From: CAVTHK01 sp964552235
Lineage (GTDB): Bacteria > Spirochaetota > Spirochaetia > SZUA-6 > CAVTHK01
Reading direction: 5' to 3'
Length of the DNA stretch: 64,000 nucleotides
Assembly: GCA_964552235.1 (NCBI GenBank)
Contig: CAZKGO010000004.1
Coordinates: 35,568-99,567, forward strand
This document shows, in pieces, positions 42,619 to 51,009 of the stretch; the first letter of the stretch is position 1, and each line of letters starts with the position of its first letter. The notes below the pieces were generated by a model. That model worked only from the letters and a program-made list of their open reading frames with translations, was not told where the DNA came from and made no database searches. The translations under genes and the position numbers were made by a program.

Positions 42619-43380
42619 GTGAGCAGACCCGCCCAGCCGGACGCGCTCTCAAGCTCCATGCGGCACCTGGTCTGCGCCGGCGGCGCGCGCTATCCCGTGC
42701 GCGTCACCGTCGAGTCACGCGCCAACGTTCGCGTCTCGATCGGCAGGCAGGCGGTCCACATCCGGCTGCCGCAGTCCCTCGCGGCGGGCCAGCGCGCCGA
42801 GGCGATCGACCGTATGCTCCGCTGGGCCGAGCGGACCGTCGAGCGCCGCGGCCTGGCGCCGCGCCCGCCGTGGCGGGACTTCCGCGATGGCGAGACTCTC
42901 ACGGTCGACGGCAGGACCTGGACGCTGCTGCTGCAGGAGAGCGACCGCCGCACGGCGAGCGCCCGCGCCGAGGGCGACGCGATCCGCGTGCTGCTGCCGC
43001 GGAGCCTGGCGCCCGCGGAGCGCGGCCGCGCCGTCACGCTGCTCTCGAGCCGCGTGCTCGCCCGCGAGGCGCTGCCGCGCGTGCGCGCCATGGTCGAGGA
43101 GGCGAACCGGCGCGCCTTTCGCAGGCCCGTGTCGGCGGTGAGGCTCAAGTACATGCGCTCGCACTGGGGAAGCTGCTCGCGCGCGGGCGCCATCAACCTC
43201 TCGACGCGCCTGCTGCTGGCTCCGCCGCAGGCGCGCGCGTACGTCTGCGTCCACGAACTGGCCCACCTGGTCGAGCGCGGTCACACCCCGGCGTTCTGGA
43301 AGGCGGTCGAGCGCGCGATGCCCGACTGGAAGCGGTGGGCGCTGTGGCTGCGCCGCAATGGTGATAGATTGTGGTTCTGA
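42619..43380 (+). CDS. YgjP-type (DUF45/WLM) metal-dependent hydrolase
   Basis: A 253-residue cytoplasmic protein. The C-terminal half has the zincin-like motif VCVHELAHLVERGHTPAFWK (HExxH variant HELAH, then H at the third ligand position) and RSHWGSCSRAGAINLS, which define the YgjP/UTP-pyrophosphatase-like family. The N-terminal half is rich in beta strands, as in the family. It starts at GTG 42619, or at ATG 42658 if the first 13 residues are not translated. Its substrate is not known with certainty for the family. Confidence 0.82.
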   Translation: MSRPAQPDALSSSMRHLVCAGGARYPVRVTVESRANVRVSIGRQAVHIRLPQSLAAGQRAEAIDRMLRWAERTVERRGLAPRPPWRDFRDGETLTVDGRTWTLLLQESDRRTASARAEGDAIRVLLPRSLAPAERGRAVTLLSSRVLAREALPRVRAMVEEANRRAFRRPVSAVRLKYMRSHWGSCSRAGAINLSTRLLLAPPQARAYVCVHELAHLVERGHTPAFWKAVERAMPDWKRWALWLRRNGDRLWF

Positions 43381-43425
43381 GCCGATCGGCGGCCCGCGCA
43401 GCCCGGCTCCTCGGGGGTACCGCAA

Positions 43426-44460
43426 GTGATCATCAGGGAGACCTGCTACGCGCGCTCCGGGCTCATCGGCAACCCGTCGGACATCTTCAACGGCAAGGTG
43501 ATCTCCTTTCTCTTTGACGCCTTCAAGGCCGAAGTCACTCTGTACGAGACGCCGCATCTGGCCATCGTGCCCAACGCCCGCGACCTCACGCGCTTCAAGA
43601 GCCTCGACGACCTGGTGCGCTACCGCAAGACCTACGGCTACTACGGCGGCATCCGCATCATCGAGGCGATCATCGTGCGCTTCAAGAGCTACTGCGATTC
43701 CGCCGGCATCCGGCTGCCCGAGCGGAACTTCACGGTCGAGTACCACTCGGACATCCCCTTCGGCCTCGGGCTCGGCGGATCGAGCACGATCATCAAGGCC
43801 GTGTTCGCCGCGCTGATGCGCCTGTACGAGCTCGACGAGCGGGCGATCCCCAAGGCGGTGCAGCCGAACATCATCCTCGAGGCCGAGACCGCCGAGCTCG
43901 GCATCAGCGCCGGCCCCCAGGACCGCGTCGTGGCGGTCTACGGAGGTCTGGTGCACATGGACTTTACCAGGGACGCGTGGGATTCCAACGGCGGACGGCA
44001 CGGCAACTACCGCAACATGGACCCCGCGCTGCTTCCGCCCCTGTTCATCGCCTACAAGGACGAGCTGTCCAAGTCCTCCGGCGAGGTGCACAACATCATG
44101 CGCTACCGCGCCTCCGTCGAGCACGACGCCCGCGTGCTCGAGGCGATGAGCCGCAAGGCGGCGCTGGTCGACGAGGCGGTCGCCTGCCTCGAGCAGGGCC
44201 GCAAGTCGGAGCTCGGCCCGCTGCTCGACCGGGACTTCGAGCTGCGGCGCAGCGTCTACACCTTGGCGCCGCAGAACGTGCGCATGATCGAGATCGCCCG
44301 CGCCCACGGATCGCACGCCAACTTTACCGGCTCCGGCGGCGCTGTCGTGGGCATGTACAGCGACGAGCGTCACTACGCGGAGTTGGAGGCGGCCTACTCC
44401 GCCCAAGGCTACAAGATCGTGCGGGTCCGCGTCGCCGCGGCCCCGGCCGCGGGAACGTGA
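43426..44460 (+). CDS. GHMP-family sugar kinase (glucuronokinase-like)
   Basis: A 344-residue GHMP kinase starting at GTG 43426. ARSGLIGNPSDIFNGKVISF is the substrate loop as in glucuronokinases, FGLGLGGSSTIIKAVFAALM the ATP-binding GLGGSS motif, and ANFTGSGGAVVGMYSDERHY the third GHMP motif. It overlaps by 4 nt (GTGA) a nucleotidyltransferase, which makes a two-step salvage or activation of a free sugar to a nucleotide sugar likely: kinase at C1, then nucleotidylation. The sugar (GlcA, or a heptose) is not certain. Confidence 0.82.
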   Translation: MIIRETCYARSGLIGNPSDIFNGKVISFLFDAFKAEVTLYETPHLAIVPNARDLTRFKSLDDLVRYRKTYGYYGGIRIIEAIIVRFKSYCDSAGIRLPERNFTVEYHSDIPFGLGLGGSSTIIKAVFAALMRLYELDERAIPKAVQPNIILEAETAELGISAGPQDRVVAVYGGLVHMDFTRDAWDSNGGRHGNYRNMDPALLPPLFIAYKDELSKSSGEVHNIMRYRASVEHDARVLEAMSRKAALVDEAVACLEQGRKSELGPLLDRDFELRRSVYTLAPQNVRMIEIARAHGSHANFTGSGGAVVGMYSDERHYAELEAAYSAQGYKIVRVRVAAAPAAGT

Positions 44461-45461
44461 AAGCCGTAGTACTGGCCGCCGGCTACGCCACCCGGCTTCA
44501 TCCCTACACCCGGCTGTACCCCAAGACCCTGCTGCGCGTGGGCGGCCGGCCGCTGCTGGACTCCACCGTCGCATCGCTCGCTTCCGTGCCCGAGATCGAC
44601 GGCCTGGTGCTGGTGACCAACAGCCGCTTCGCCGCCTTTTTCCAGCGCTGGCGCCGCCTCTCGCCGCCCCCTCGGCCGCTCGAGGTTCTCGACGACGGCA
44701 CGGCCTCCAACGAAACGCGGCGCGGCAGCGTCGGCGACCTGCTCTTCGCCGTGGACCGCCTCGGCCTCGACGACGACCTGCTGGTCCTCTGCTCGGACAA
44801 GCTCTTCGAGTTCTCGATGCCGGCCTTCGTACGCTTTGCCCGCGCAAAGCGCGGGGGCGCCAACACCTGCGAGGACGTCGGCGACCCGGCCAGGCTCGCC
44901 GGCCGCCACGGATGCGCCGTCCTCGCCCCCGACGGCCGCATGCTCGAGTTCCACGAAAAGCCGGAGCGTCCCCCCAGCTCGATCGAGAGCCTCGCCTTCT
45001 ACGTCTTTCCCCGCGCCTGTCTGCCGCTGATCCGCGAGTACGCCCGCACGACCTCGCGGCCCGACGCGCCCGGCACGATGATGGAGTGGCTGGTCCCCCG
45101 CACCCTGATCTACGGCTGGATGATCGACGGCGAGTGCCTCGACGTGGGCGACCCGGCCTCCTACCGCGCGGCCGACCGCATCGCCTGGGAGAAGCAGGGA
45201 GAGAAGAAGGCTTCGGCAGTCGAGCTGCTCATCGACGGCCGCTCGATCGACCAAGAGGCCCTCGGGCGCCTGCTCGACCGGCTGGAGCGCGAGCCGCAGG
45301 TCGCGATGGCGCACCTGGCGGTCCCCGCCGCTGCCGTGCAGCCGATGGAGGCCTGGGTCGCCTCCCACCCGCACCTGCTGCCGGTGGACGTGCTGGAGGC
45401 CTCGCTGCCGCTGCCCGAGCTGGCCCGGGCGCGCGGCTGCTCGCGCGTGGTGACGCCGTAG
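44457..45461 (+). CDS. sugar nucleotidyltransferase with C-terminal extension
   Basis: A 334-residue nucleotidyltransferase starting at GTG 44457. VVLAAGYATRLHPYTRLYPK carries the activating Arg/Lys loop, LLVLCSDKLFEFSMPAFVRF takes the place of the usual GD-x-D metal strand (here S-D), and GECLDVGDPASYRAAD gives the second Asp. Beyond residue about 240 an extension of about 95 residues, with helices and LLPVDVLEASLPLPELARAR, has no family I recognise. The 4-nt overlap with the GHMP kinase argues they act on one sugar. Confidence 0.78.
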   Translation: MKAVVLAAGYATRLHPYTRLYPKTLLRVGGRPLLDSTVASLASVPEIDGLVLVTNSRFAAFFQRWRRLSPPPRPLEVLDDGTASNETRRGSVGDLLFAVDRLGLDDDLLVLCSDKLFEFSMPAFVRFARAKRGGANTCEDVGDPARLAGRHGCAVLAPDGRMLEFHEKPERPPSSIESLAFYVFPRACLPLIREYARTTSRPDAPGTMMEWLVPRTLIYGWMIDGECLDVGDPASYRAADRIAWEKQGEKKASAVELLIDGRSIDQEALGRLLDRLEREPQVAMAHLAVPAAAVQPMEAWVASHPHLLPVDVLEASLPLPELARARGCSRVVTP

Positions 45462-45489
45462 CGACGTCGCCCCAACCGCCCGCGTCGCG

Positions 45490-46167
45490 TCATGCCCGCG
45501 GCGGCGGGTCCGTCTCGACGATGAGGTTCTCTAGCTCGTCGGTGTCACCGGCCTTGATCGGGAAGTGCTCGCGCAGCAGCTCGCCGCACCGCGTCACGGC
45601 AGCGCAGATCGCCCGGCCGTGCTCTCTGCGGCGGAAGCCCTGCGTGACCAGGTCCACCACTTCCTGCCAGACCGACTGCTGCACTTTGTCGTTGATGCCC
45701 TTGTCGGCCAGCACGCAGGCCCGGCGCTCGAAAACGGAGACGAAGATCAGGATCCCCGTGCGGTCGCGCGTGTTGGCCAGCCCCTGGCGGTAGAAGCTGG
45801 TCAGCGCCGCCTCTTCGACCTCCTCCCGGATCTCCGCCGGCGTGATGAACAGCCGCCTGAGGGGGGGCACGCGCCTGAAGATCTCGTGGGCCGCGACAAA
45901 GCAGACGGCGAAGACGGCGGGGAACAGCCAGAGGTCGAGCACGGCAAAGCTGCCCCACGGCCTGCGCAGGCTCGCAGCGGCCGTGGCGGCCGCGGCGACG
46001 ATCAGGCTCACGACCAGCGCGCCGAGCAGGCAGGCAGCCGGGTAGCGCGAGCTTGCCGGCACCACCATCGGCACGATCTCGCCCGATGTGGTCTTTTCGG
46101 CCTGCTCGACGCAAGCCCGTATCCGTTCCCGGTCGGCCGCAGACAGCCGCTCCCTCCCGGAGTTCAT
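45490..46167 (-). CDS. TPM-domain membrane protein
   Basis: A 225-residue protein. ACVEQAEKTTSGEIVPMVV begins the TPM (TLP18.3/Psb32/MOLO-1) domain, which is interrupted by two membrane helices (ACLLGALVVSLIVAAAATA and WLFPAVFAVCFVAAHEIF). It then resumes with RDRTGILIFVSVFERRACVL and IVETD near the end. It lies 16 bp after another TPM gene and in line with lemA, a common triple in bacteria. The role is unclear; links to membrane stress or protein turnover have been proposed for the family. Confidence 0.82.
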   Translation of the reverse strand: MNSGRERLSAADRERIRACVEQAEKTTSGEIVPMVVPASSRYPAACLLGALVVSLIVAAAATAAASLRRPWGSFAVLDLWLFPAVFAVCFVAAHEIFRRVPPLRRLFITPAEIREEVEEAALTSFYRQGLANTRDRTGILIFVSVFERRACVLADKGINDKVQQSVWQEVVDLVTQGFRRREHGRAICAAVTRCGELLREHFPIKAGDTDELENLIVETDPPPRA

Positions 46168-46183
46168 TCGCCTCCCCTCCAGC

Positions 46184-47059
46184 CTACCACTTGCCGGAGG
46201 CACCGCCTCCGCCGAAGCCGCCTCCCCCTCCCGAAAAGCCGCCCCCGCCTCCCGAGAATCCGCCCCCGGAGAACCCGCCGCTCGGCCAGCTGCCGCCCGT
46301 CGGGAAGCCGCCTCTGCGATCGCTGCGGCTGCCGCCGAAGCGCAGAAGGCTCGGCAGGATCATGCCGATCGCGAACCCGAGAGGGGCCAGGGCCAGAAGC
46401 CCGGGCATCTTGAGCGACCAGCCGACCCAGCCGAAGAGCGGAAGAAGCACGGCACCCAGGATGCCGCCCGCGACCCTCCTCTGGGCTCCCGCCATGGCCG
46501 ACATCAGGGCGAACACGAACAGAAGCGGATACGGCCGGCCCGAGGGAGCCTCGCGCGAAGAGGGCGCCCGTGGGTTGCCCTCGTACTCGCCCTTGACCGC
46601 GGAGATGATCGCGTCGACGCCCTCGGAGAAGCCCCGGTCGAACTGGCCTTCCTTGAAGCGGGGCACGATGATCCGATCGATGATCCGGCCGGCGAGCAGG
46701 TCCGTCAGCCTGCCCTCGAGGCCGAGACCGACCTCGATGCGCACCACGTGGTCGTCGCGCGACACCAGGAGGATCACCCCGTTGTCGTTCTCCCTGGTGC
46801 CGATCTTCCAGGCTTCCGCCACTCTCATCGAGAAGCCTTCGAGGTCCTCCCCGTCGAGGGAGGCAATGGTGAGGACGACCACCTGGGTCGAGTCCGAGGC
46901 CTCGAAGGCCTCGAGCTTCGAGCTGAGCTCCGCCTCGACGGCCGCGGACATCATCTCTGCGTAGTCGTTGACGCGGCCGCCCAGGGCGGGCACCTGCAGC
47001 CCGAAGGCGGCGCCGGCCAGCGCGAACAGCAGGGCGGCAGCGGACGCGAGGCGGCTCAT
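46184..47059 (-). CDS. TPM-domain protein with Gly-rich tail (YgcG-like)
   Basis: A 291-residue exported membrane protein. Residues 1-20 are a signal peptide. The TPM domain (VPALGGRVNDYAEMMSAAVE to DGVDAII-like region, about 20-160) contains STQVVVLTIASLDGEDLEG and NGVILLVSRDDHVVRIEVG. Three short hydrophobic segments follow, then the Gly/Ser-rich C-terminus (GGFSGGG repeats) typical of YgcG proteins. It is coupled to lemA, which starts 4 bp upstream of it in the operon. Confidence 0.88.
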   Translation of the reverse strand: MSRLASAAALLFALAGAAFGLQVPALGGRVNDYAEMMSAAVEAELSSKLEAFEASDSTQVVVLTIASLDGEDLEGFSMRVAEAWKIGTRENDNGVILLVSRDDHVVRIEVGLGLEGRLTDLLAGRIIDRIIVPRFKEGQFDRGFSEGVDAIISAVKGEYEGNPRAPSSREAPSGRPYPLLFVFALMSAMAGAQRRVAGGILGAVLLPLFGWVGWSLKMPGLLALAPLGFAIGMILPSLLRFGGSRSDRRGGFPTGGSWPSGGFSGGGFSGGGGGFSGGGGGFGGGGASGKW

Positions 47060-47063
47060 GGGT

Positions 47064-47651
47064 TCAGAACGAGACCTTGGGGACTTCCTTGGCCGCCTCA
47101 TCGGCCCTGAAGTACTCCTTGCGCTTGAGGTGCAGGAGGAGGCTGTTGGTCAGCGAGTTCGGGAAGCTGCGGATCGAGTAGTTGAAGGTTTCGACCGCCT
47201 CGTTGTAGCGCTGCCGCGCGACGCTGATGCGGTTCTCGGTGCCCTCCAACTGGTGCTGCAGGTCCTTGAAGTTCTCGTTGGCCTTGAGGTCGGGATAGGC
47301 CTCGGCGACGGCGATCAGGCGTCCCAGCGCCGAGGACAGCGCCCCCTGGGCTGCCTGGAACTTCTCGACCGCCTGCGGGTCGCTCAGGTCCTCGGCCTTG
47401 AGCGTGACGGACGTGGCCTTGGCGCGGGCGTTGACGACCGCCTCGAGGGTCTCTTTCTCGTGGGCCGCGTAGCCCTTGACCGTGGCCACGAGGTTGGGGA
47501 TCAGGTCGGCGCGGCGCTGCAGCTGCGACTCCAGGTCGCCCCACGCCTTGGACACGGCCTCCTCGTAGCCCTGCATCACGTTGTAGCCGCAGGCCGAGAG
47601 CGAGACAGCCACCACTGCGAGAATCGCCAGACGGATCCAGCGCTGTTTCAT
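47064..47651 (-). CDS. lemA: LemA family lipoprotein
   Basis: A 195-residue LemA protein with a lipobox (AVSLSAC) in place of the usual plain N-terminal helix. YNVMQGYEEAVSKAWGDLES, QLQRRADLIPNLVATVKGYA and NSLLLHLKRKEYFRADEAAK are classic LemA signatures forming a long helical bundle. LemA and TPM genes are commonly neighbours; their joint function is not established. It is the first gene of the lemA-TPM-TPM operon; an SD precedes its ATG at 47651. Confidence 0.92.
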   Translation of the reverse strand: MKQRWIRLAILAVVAVSLSACGYNVMQGYEEAVSKAWGDLESQLQRRADLIPNLVATVKGYAAHEKETLEAVVNARAKATSVTLKAEDLSDPQAVEKFQAAQGALSSALGRLIAVAEAYPDLKANENFKDLQHQLEGTENRISVARQRYNEAVETFNYSIRSFPNSLTNSLLLHLKRKEYFRADEAAKEVPKVSF

Positions 47652-47714
47652 GAACGCCCCCTTTTTTGTTTGCAGTCTAGGAGAAGTACGCCCGCTAATC
47701 AACCCCGGCGCGCC

Positions 47715-48113
47715 CTACTGGACGATCGGCCCGTACGAGCCAGTCGAGATGCTGAGGATGTACCAGTCATCGTCGTCTTCTTCCTTCATCACGAAGGTGA
47801 CGGAGTCGACGGGCTGTGACGAGTTGAGCTGCCCGGTGCTGGTGCTGCCGTAGGACATGCCGGAGAGGCTGAATTGGCGGTAATCAGGGTCGAACGGCGT
47901 GTTGTCCCAGAAAGACGCGCTCCTCGCTGCGTTCCGTTCGGTGCAATCCGAATGCAAGTGCTCGTACAGGCTCGAGTACCTGCCCGCGTTCGCATCCTCG
48001 ATGAACGAAGCGATCCTGTCCTCGACCGAGGTCTTGTCGAGGGCGCATCCCCCGAGCATCACGGCGACGACTACTGCTGCCAGCGCCGCGATGCGAGTCA
48101 ATCGTGCGACCAT
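47715..48113 (-). CDS. small lipoprotein of unknown function
   Basis: A 132-residue lipoprotein with a short signal (ALAAVVVAVMLGGC). The mature part resembles an NTF2- or DUF4878-like fold: a helix (SVEDRIASFIEDANAGRYSS) then beta strands (QPVDSVTFVMKEEDDDDWYI) and an ending YGPIVQ. The acidic run EEDDDDD-like near residue 115 is unusual. The real family is not certain. It lies in a separate transcription unit after lemA, in line with the FecR gene. Confidence 0.65.
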   Translation of the reverse strand: MVARLTRIAALAAVVVAVMLGGCALDKTSVEDRIASFIEDANAGRYSSLYEHLHSDCTERNAARSASFWDNTPFDPDYRQFSLSGMSYGSTSTGQLNSSQPVDSVTFVMKEEDDDDWYILSISTGSYGPIVQ

Positions 48114-48127
48114 GTCCCCTCCCACTA

Positions 48128-49141
48128 TTATATGTCTGCGGCCACCAACTGCGGCACGACTTCGGTCTCGAACTTCTCGAGCAGCCGCCTGTGCGCCCTC
48201 AGGAATTCCTGGTAGGCCGGCGTCAGCGGCGCCGCGATGTGCTGCGCCTTCGTGAGCGCGTAGAGCCTGCCCCCTACGAACCTCCGCAGCGAGAGGGCCG
48301 AGAGGCTGTTGTAGCGGAGGTTCACGAAGAGAGCGTGGGCCTCGCGCTCAAGCGGCACAACCGTCTTGTCGCGCATTTCTGTCGCCGCTGCTGCGTCGGT
48401 GCGGTTCAGCTCTATCATGCGGGTCCTCGCGGCCTTGGCCTCGGCTGACCGCTGCGCGTGCAGCGGCTTCAGGATGCGGATCTGCTCGATGTAGGCGTCG
48501 AGCTGCTGTTCGACCTTACGCGCGGCAGCCACCGGGTCGCTCAGCATGGCGTCGAGCTTGCCCTGGTTCCACCTGCTGTAGTCGACCTCGCGGCTGAGCG
48601 CCTGGTACTTGGGCCCCGGCGCGGCGCCGGTGGCGACCTCGACCGCCTCGCCCTTGCCGACGGCGACCGTGGCGCCCGCTGCCGAGACCTCGATGGCCCC
48701 CTCGTCGACGATGAACAGCGTCGAGCCGTCGGCACCGGCCAGCACCGTCACCTCTGTGCCGCGCACGCTGCAGACCGCCGAGCTGCCGGCCAGGCGCGGC
48801 TCCGTTCCGCCCAGCAGCCGCCGCGCGAAGCTGAGCCGGCCGAGGGCGGCCGTGAGCACCGGCTGGGTCTTGCCGCCCTGCTCGACCTCCAGCAGCGTGA
48901 AGACCGTGTTTTCCGAGACCTTGACCCTGTAGGTCCCGGCTTCCAGCTCGACGCCGTCGCCGGCCGCGGTCACGATCGTCTGGCCCGCGAGCATCACGTC
49001 GCCGATGGCGATCTCCTCTTCGACGCCCCGGTCGCGGCGGATGGGCGCACCCTCGGTGAACACGACGTCGTGCTCGTCGAGAGCGAACGCCGCAGCGGCC
49101 GCCAGGGCGAGAGTCGCGAGGGTAACAGCCGGCTGTTTCAT
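48128..49141 (-). CDS. FecR-domain exported protein
   Basis: A 337-residue exported protein. The signal peptide (TLATLALAAAAAFALD) is followed by a FecR-like beta domain: GDVMLAGQTIVTAAGDGVEL, LGRLSFARRLLGG, AVCSVRGTEVTVLAGADGST (the conserved RGTxF-like motif) and GKGEAVEVATGAAPG. The second half (residues 200-337) is helical. There is no cognate sigma/anti-sigma pair nearby, so it belongs to the stand-alone FecR type, which is frequent in spirochaetes. It overlaps the upstream lipoprotein gene by 4 nt. Confidence 0.8.
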   Translation of the reverse strand: MKQPAVTLATLALAAAAAFALDEHDVVFTEGAPIRRDRGVEEEIAIGDVMLAGQTIVTAAGDGVELEAGTYRVKVSENTVFTLLEVEQGGKTQPVLTAALGRLSFARRLLGGTEPRLAGSSAVCSVRGTEVTVLAGADGSTLFIVDEGAIEVSAAGATVAVGKGEAVEVATGAAPGPKYQALSREVDYSRWNQGKLDAMLSDPVAAARKVEQQLDAYIEQIRILKPLHAQRSAEAKAARTRMIELNRTDAAAATEMRDKTVVPLEREAHALFVNLRYNSLSALSLRRFVGGRLYALTKAQHIAAPLTPAYQEFLRAHRRLLEKFETEVVPQLVAADI

Positions 49142-49593
49142 AGGAGGTCGGGCCCCTTGAACCCCACGATCACAGTGCGGCCGGGTCCGCGGCCGCGGTC
49201 CAGAAGCAGGAGAATGCGCGAGCGCCCCGCTTCGAGGGTGACGAGCGAGCCGCTGTCGCCGACGTACTGCTCGAGGAAGGTCCTCACTTCCATCGTCGAG
49301 GCGAAGCGCCTGTAGGTTTCGCCGTCGACGGGGAGAGCCTCGATCGAAGCGGCGGCATCGATCCTGAAGCCGGACTTGACCATGCCCCTCCACAGCTCGG
49401 CCACGTCGGCGTCGAGGACAAGCAGCTCCCCGTCCAGCAGAAAGGGGGTGCGGCTCATCGCGGCCAGCTCCGAAGCCTGGCCCGAATTCAGCAGCCCGAT
49501 CACCTGCTCCGCGGACCGCTCGAAGCGCCGCGGCGCGAAGGTTGCGCAGCCGCTCACCGCGACGCACAGCGCCGCCAGAACGAGCTTCCTCAT
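49138..49593 (-). CDS. small lipoprotein, partner of the FecR-domain protein
   Basis: A 151-residue protein with a lipobox (LCVAVSGC). The mature domain (RRFERSAEQVIGLLNSGQAS to GRTVIVGFKG) resembles the small alpha/beta NTF2-like lipoproteins that occur beside FecR genes. The family is uncertain. ATGA overlap with the FecR gene implies coupled translation and a shared role at the outer membrane or periplasm. Confidence 0.68.
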   Translation of the reverse strand: MRKLVLAALCVAVSGCATFAPRRFERSAEQVIGLLNSGQASELAAMSRTPFLLDGELLVLDADVAELWRGMVKSGFRIDAAASIEALPVDGETYRRFASTMEVRTFLEQYVGDSGSLVTLEAGRSRILLLLDRGRGPGRTVIVGFKGPDLL

Positions 49594-49651
49594 GGGCTCA
49601 AGGATACACCGCGAGTCTCTGGGTCGCAACACGCGACGCACTCGCGCCGCT

Positions 49652-50929
49652 TCAGTCGGGTGGCCCGACGACGCAGTCGCGGCCTCCGTCCTTGCCGCGG
49701 TACAGGCGGAAATCGGCCACGCGCACCAGCGCGTCGGCGTCAGCGCCGTCGTCGGGGGAAGCGGCCACGCCGCAGGTCATGGTGAAGCGCGTGGGAAGAG
49801 CCCATTCGGGGCCGGCCTGCGTCTCGGCGAGCTGCGAGCGCAGTTTTTCCGCGAGGGCCATCGCCGCGGAGGCGCTCGTGTCGCTCAGCACCACGACGAA
49901 CTCCTCTCCCCCGAAGCGGCAGACGACATCGGTCGAGCGCACGGTCCGCACGAGGAACTGCGCCAGGGCGCGAAGCGCGGCGTCGCCGATCGGGTGGCCG
50001 TAGGAGTCGTTGACCGCCTTGAAGTCGTCGAGGTCGATCATGATCAGGGCCACGGGACGCTGCGAGCGGCGAGCCAGATTCAGCTCGCGGGGCAGGATCT
50101 CGTCGAAGAACCTGCGGCTGTAGACCCCCGTGAGCGCGTCGCGGTAGACGAGCTGCGACATCGCTTCGTACTTCTCGCGGAAGGTCAGCAGGTGGAAGAT
50201 GCCGCGAAGGGCTCCCCGAGGCCAGTCGACATCGCCGCGGCCCGTGCAGTGCAGGTACAGGCGCAGCAGCCCGGCGAACAGAAGACCGCAGATCATCTGG
50301 CCGATCAGGGTCCACGCCAGGATCGCGCCGTAGGCCGGCCGTCCGACAAAGGCCCCCGTGCAGAACAGGAGCGTGTCCACTGCCAGCACCACGGAGAGGG
50401 AGATCCAGATGCGGATGAAAAAGCTGCGGCGCAGCCAGCGGCCGAGCGCCTCATAGAGCAGGATGATGCCGATCACATCGACAGCCAGGGCAGCGGTGCC
50501 GGCGATCGAGACCCTCAGATTCTGCTTGAACAGGCCGGGCGGCGCCCCGGCGAGGTTGACGACCCATGGCTGCTCGAGCACGATTCCCGTGAGGTACATG
50601 AGGATGCCGACCAGGAGGTTCGCCGCGATGGCGCCGTAGGCGAGCTTGCGTGCCTCCAGGGCGTCTTCGCGGATGTACACCAGGAGGATCATCGAGAGGT
50701 TGGCCGTGAACACGACGACCGACAGCGGCCCGATCAGCACGCCGGGGGCGATCCGCACGTACAGCGTCGCTGCCAGCACGTTGCGCAGGAGCATCAGCAC
50801 GCCGATGGTGACGCCGAGAGGTCCCAGCCCCAGCTCACGGCGGACGCTGAAGAGCACCAGGAGAACCGAGGCGACGGCCGCCGCCTCGGCGAAGAACAAC
50901 AGCACCGGGAGCAGGGTGTCGGGCTTCAT
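49652..50929 (-). CDS. diguanylate cyclase with vitamin-uptake-like membrane sensor
   Basis: A 425-residue protein. Residues about 1-240 hold 6-7 membrane helices in the style of the vitamin-uptake-like sensor (VUPS/VUT) domain (IGVLMLLRNVLAATLYVRIA, IREDALEARKLAYGAIAANL). A GGDEF domain follows: YRDALTGVYSRRFFDEILP, IMIDLDDFKAVNDSYGHPIG and VCRFGGEEFVVVLSDT. The GGEEF active site is intact, and RSTD five residues upstream is the c-di-GMP inhibitory I-site. It should make c-di-GMP in response to an unknown ligand. Start ATG 50929. Confidence 0.88.
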   Translation of the reverse strand: MKPDTLLPVLLFFAEAAAVASVLLVLFSVRRELGLGPLGVTIGVLMLLRNVLAATLYVRIAPGVLIGPLSVVVFTANLSMILLVYIREDALEARKLAYGAIAANLLVGILMYLTGIVLEQPWVVNLAGAPPGLFKQNLRVSIAGTAALAVDVIGIILLYEALGRWLRRSFFIRIWISLSVVLAVDTLLFCTGAFVGRPAYGAILAWTLIGQMICGLLFAGLLRLYLHCTGRGDVDWPRGALRGIFHLLTFREKYEAMSQLVYRDALTGVYSRRFFDEILPRELNLARRSQRPVALIMIDLDDFKAVNDSYGHPIGDAALRALAQFLVRTVRSTDVVCRFGGEEFVVVLSDTSASAAMALAEKLRSQLAETQAGPEWALPTRFTMTCGVAASPDDGADADALVRVADFRLYRGKDGGRDCVVGPPD

Positions 50930-51009
50930 CGGCAGGAACGGCGCCCCCAACGCTAGGCCGTCGCGGCGAGACGGGTCGAGGTCCACAGGCGGACCCCAGC
51001 GCCCGCTCC

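Noticed and set aside
46184..46330. Glycine-coding repeats as a DNA repeat element
   Set aside because: These are the normal Gly/Ser-rich tail of a YgcG-type TPM protein, not a mobile or structural repeat.
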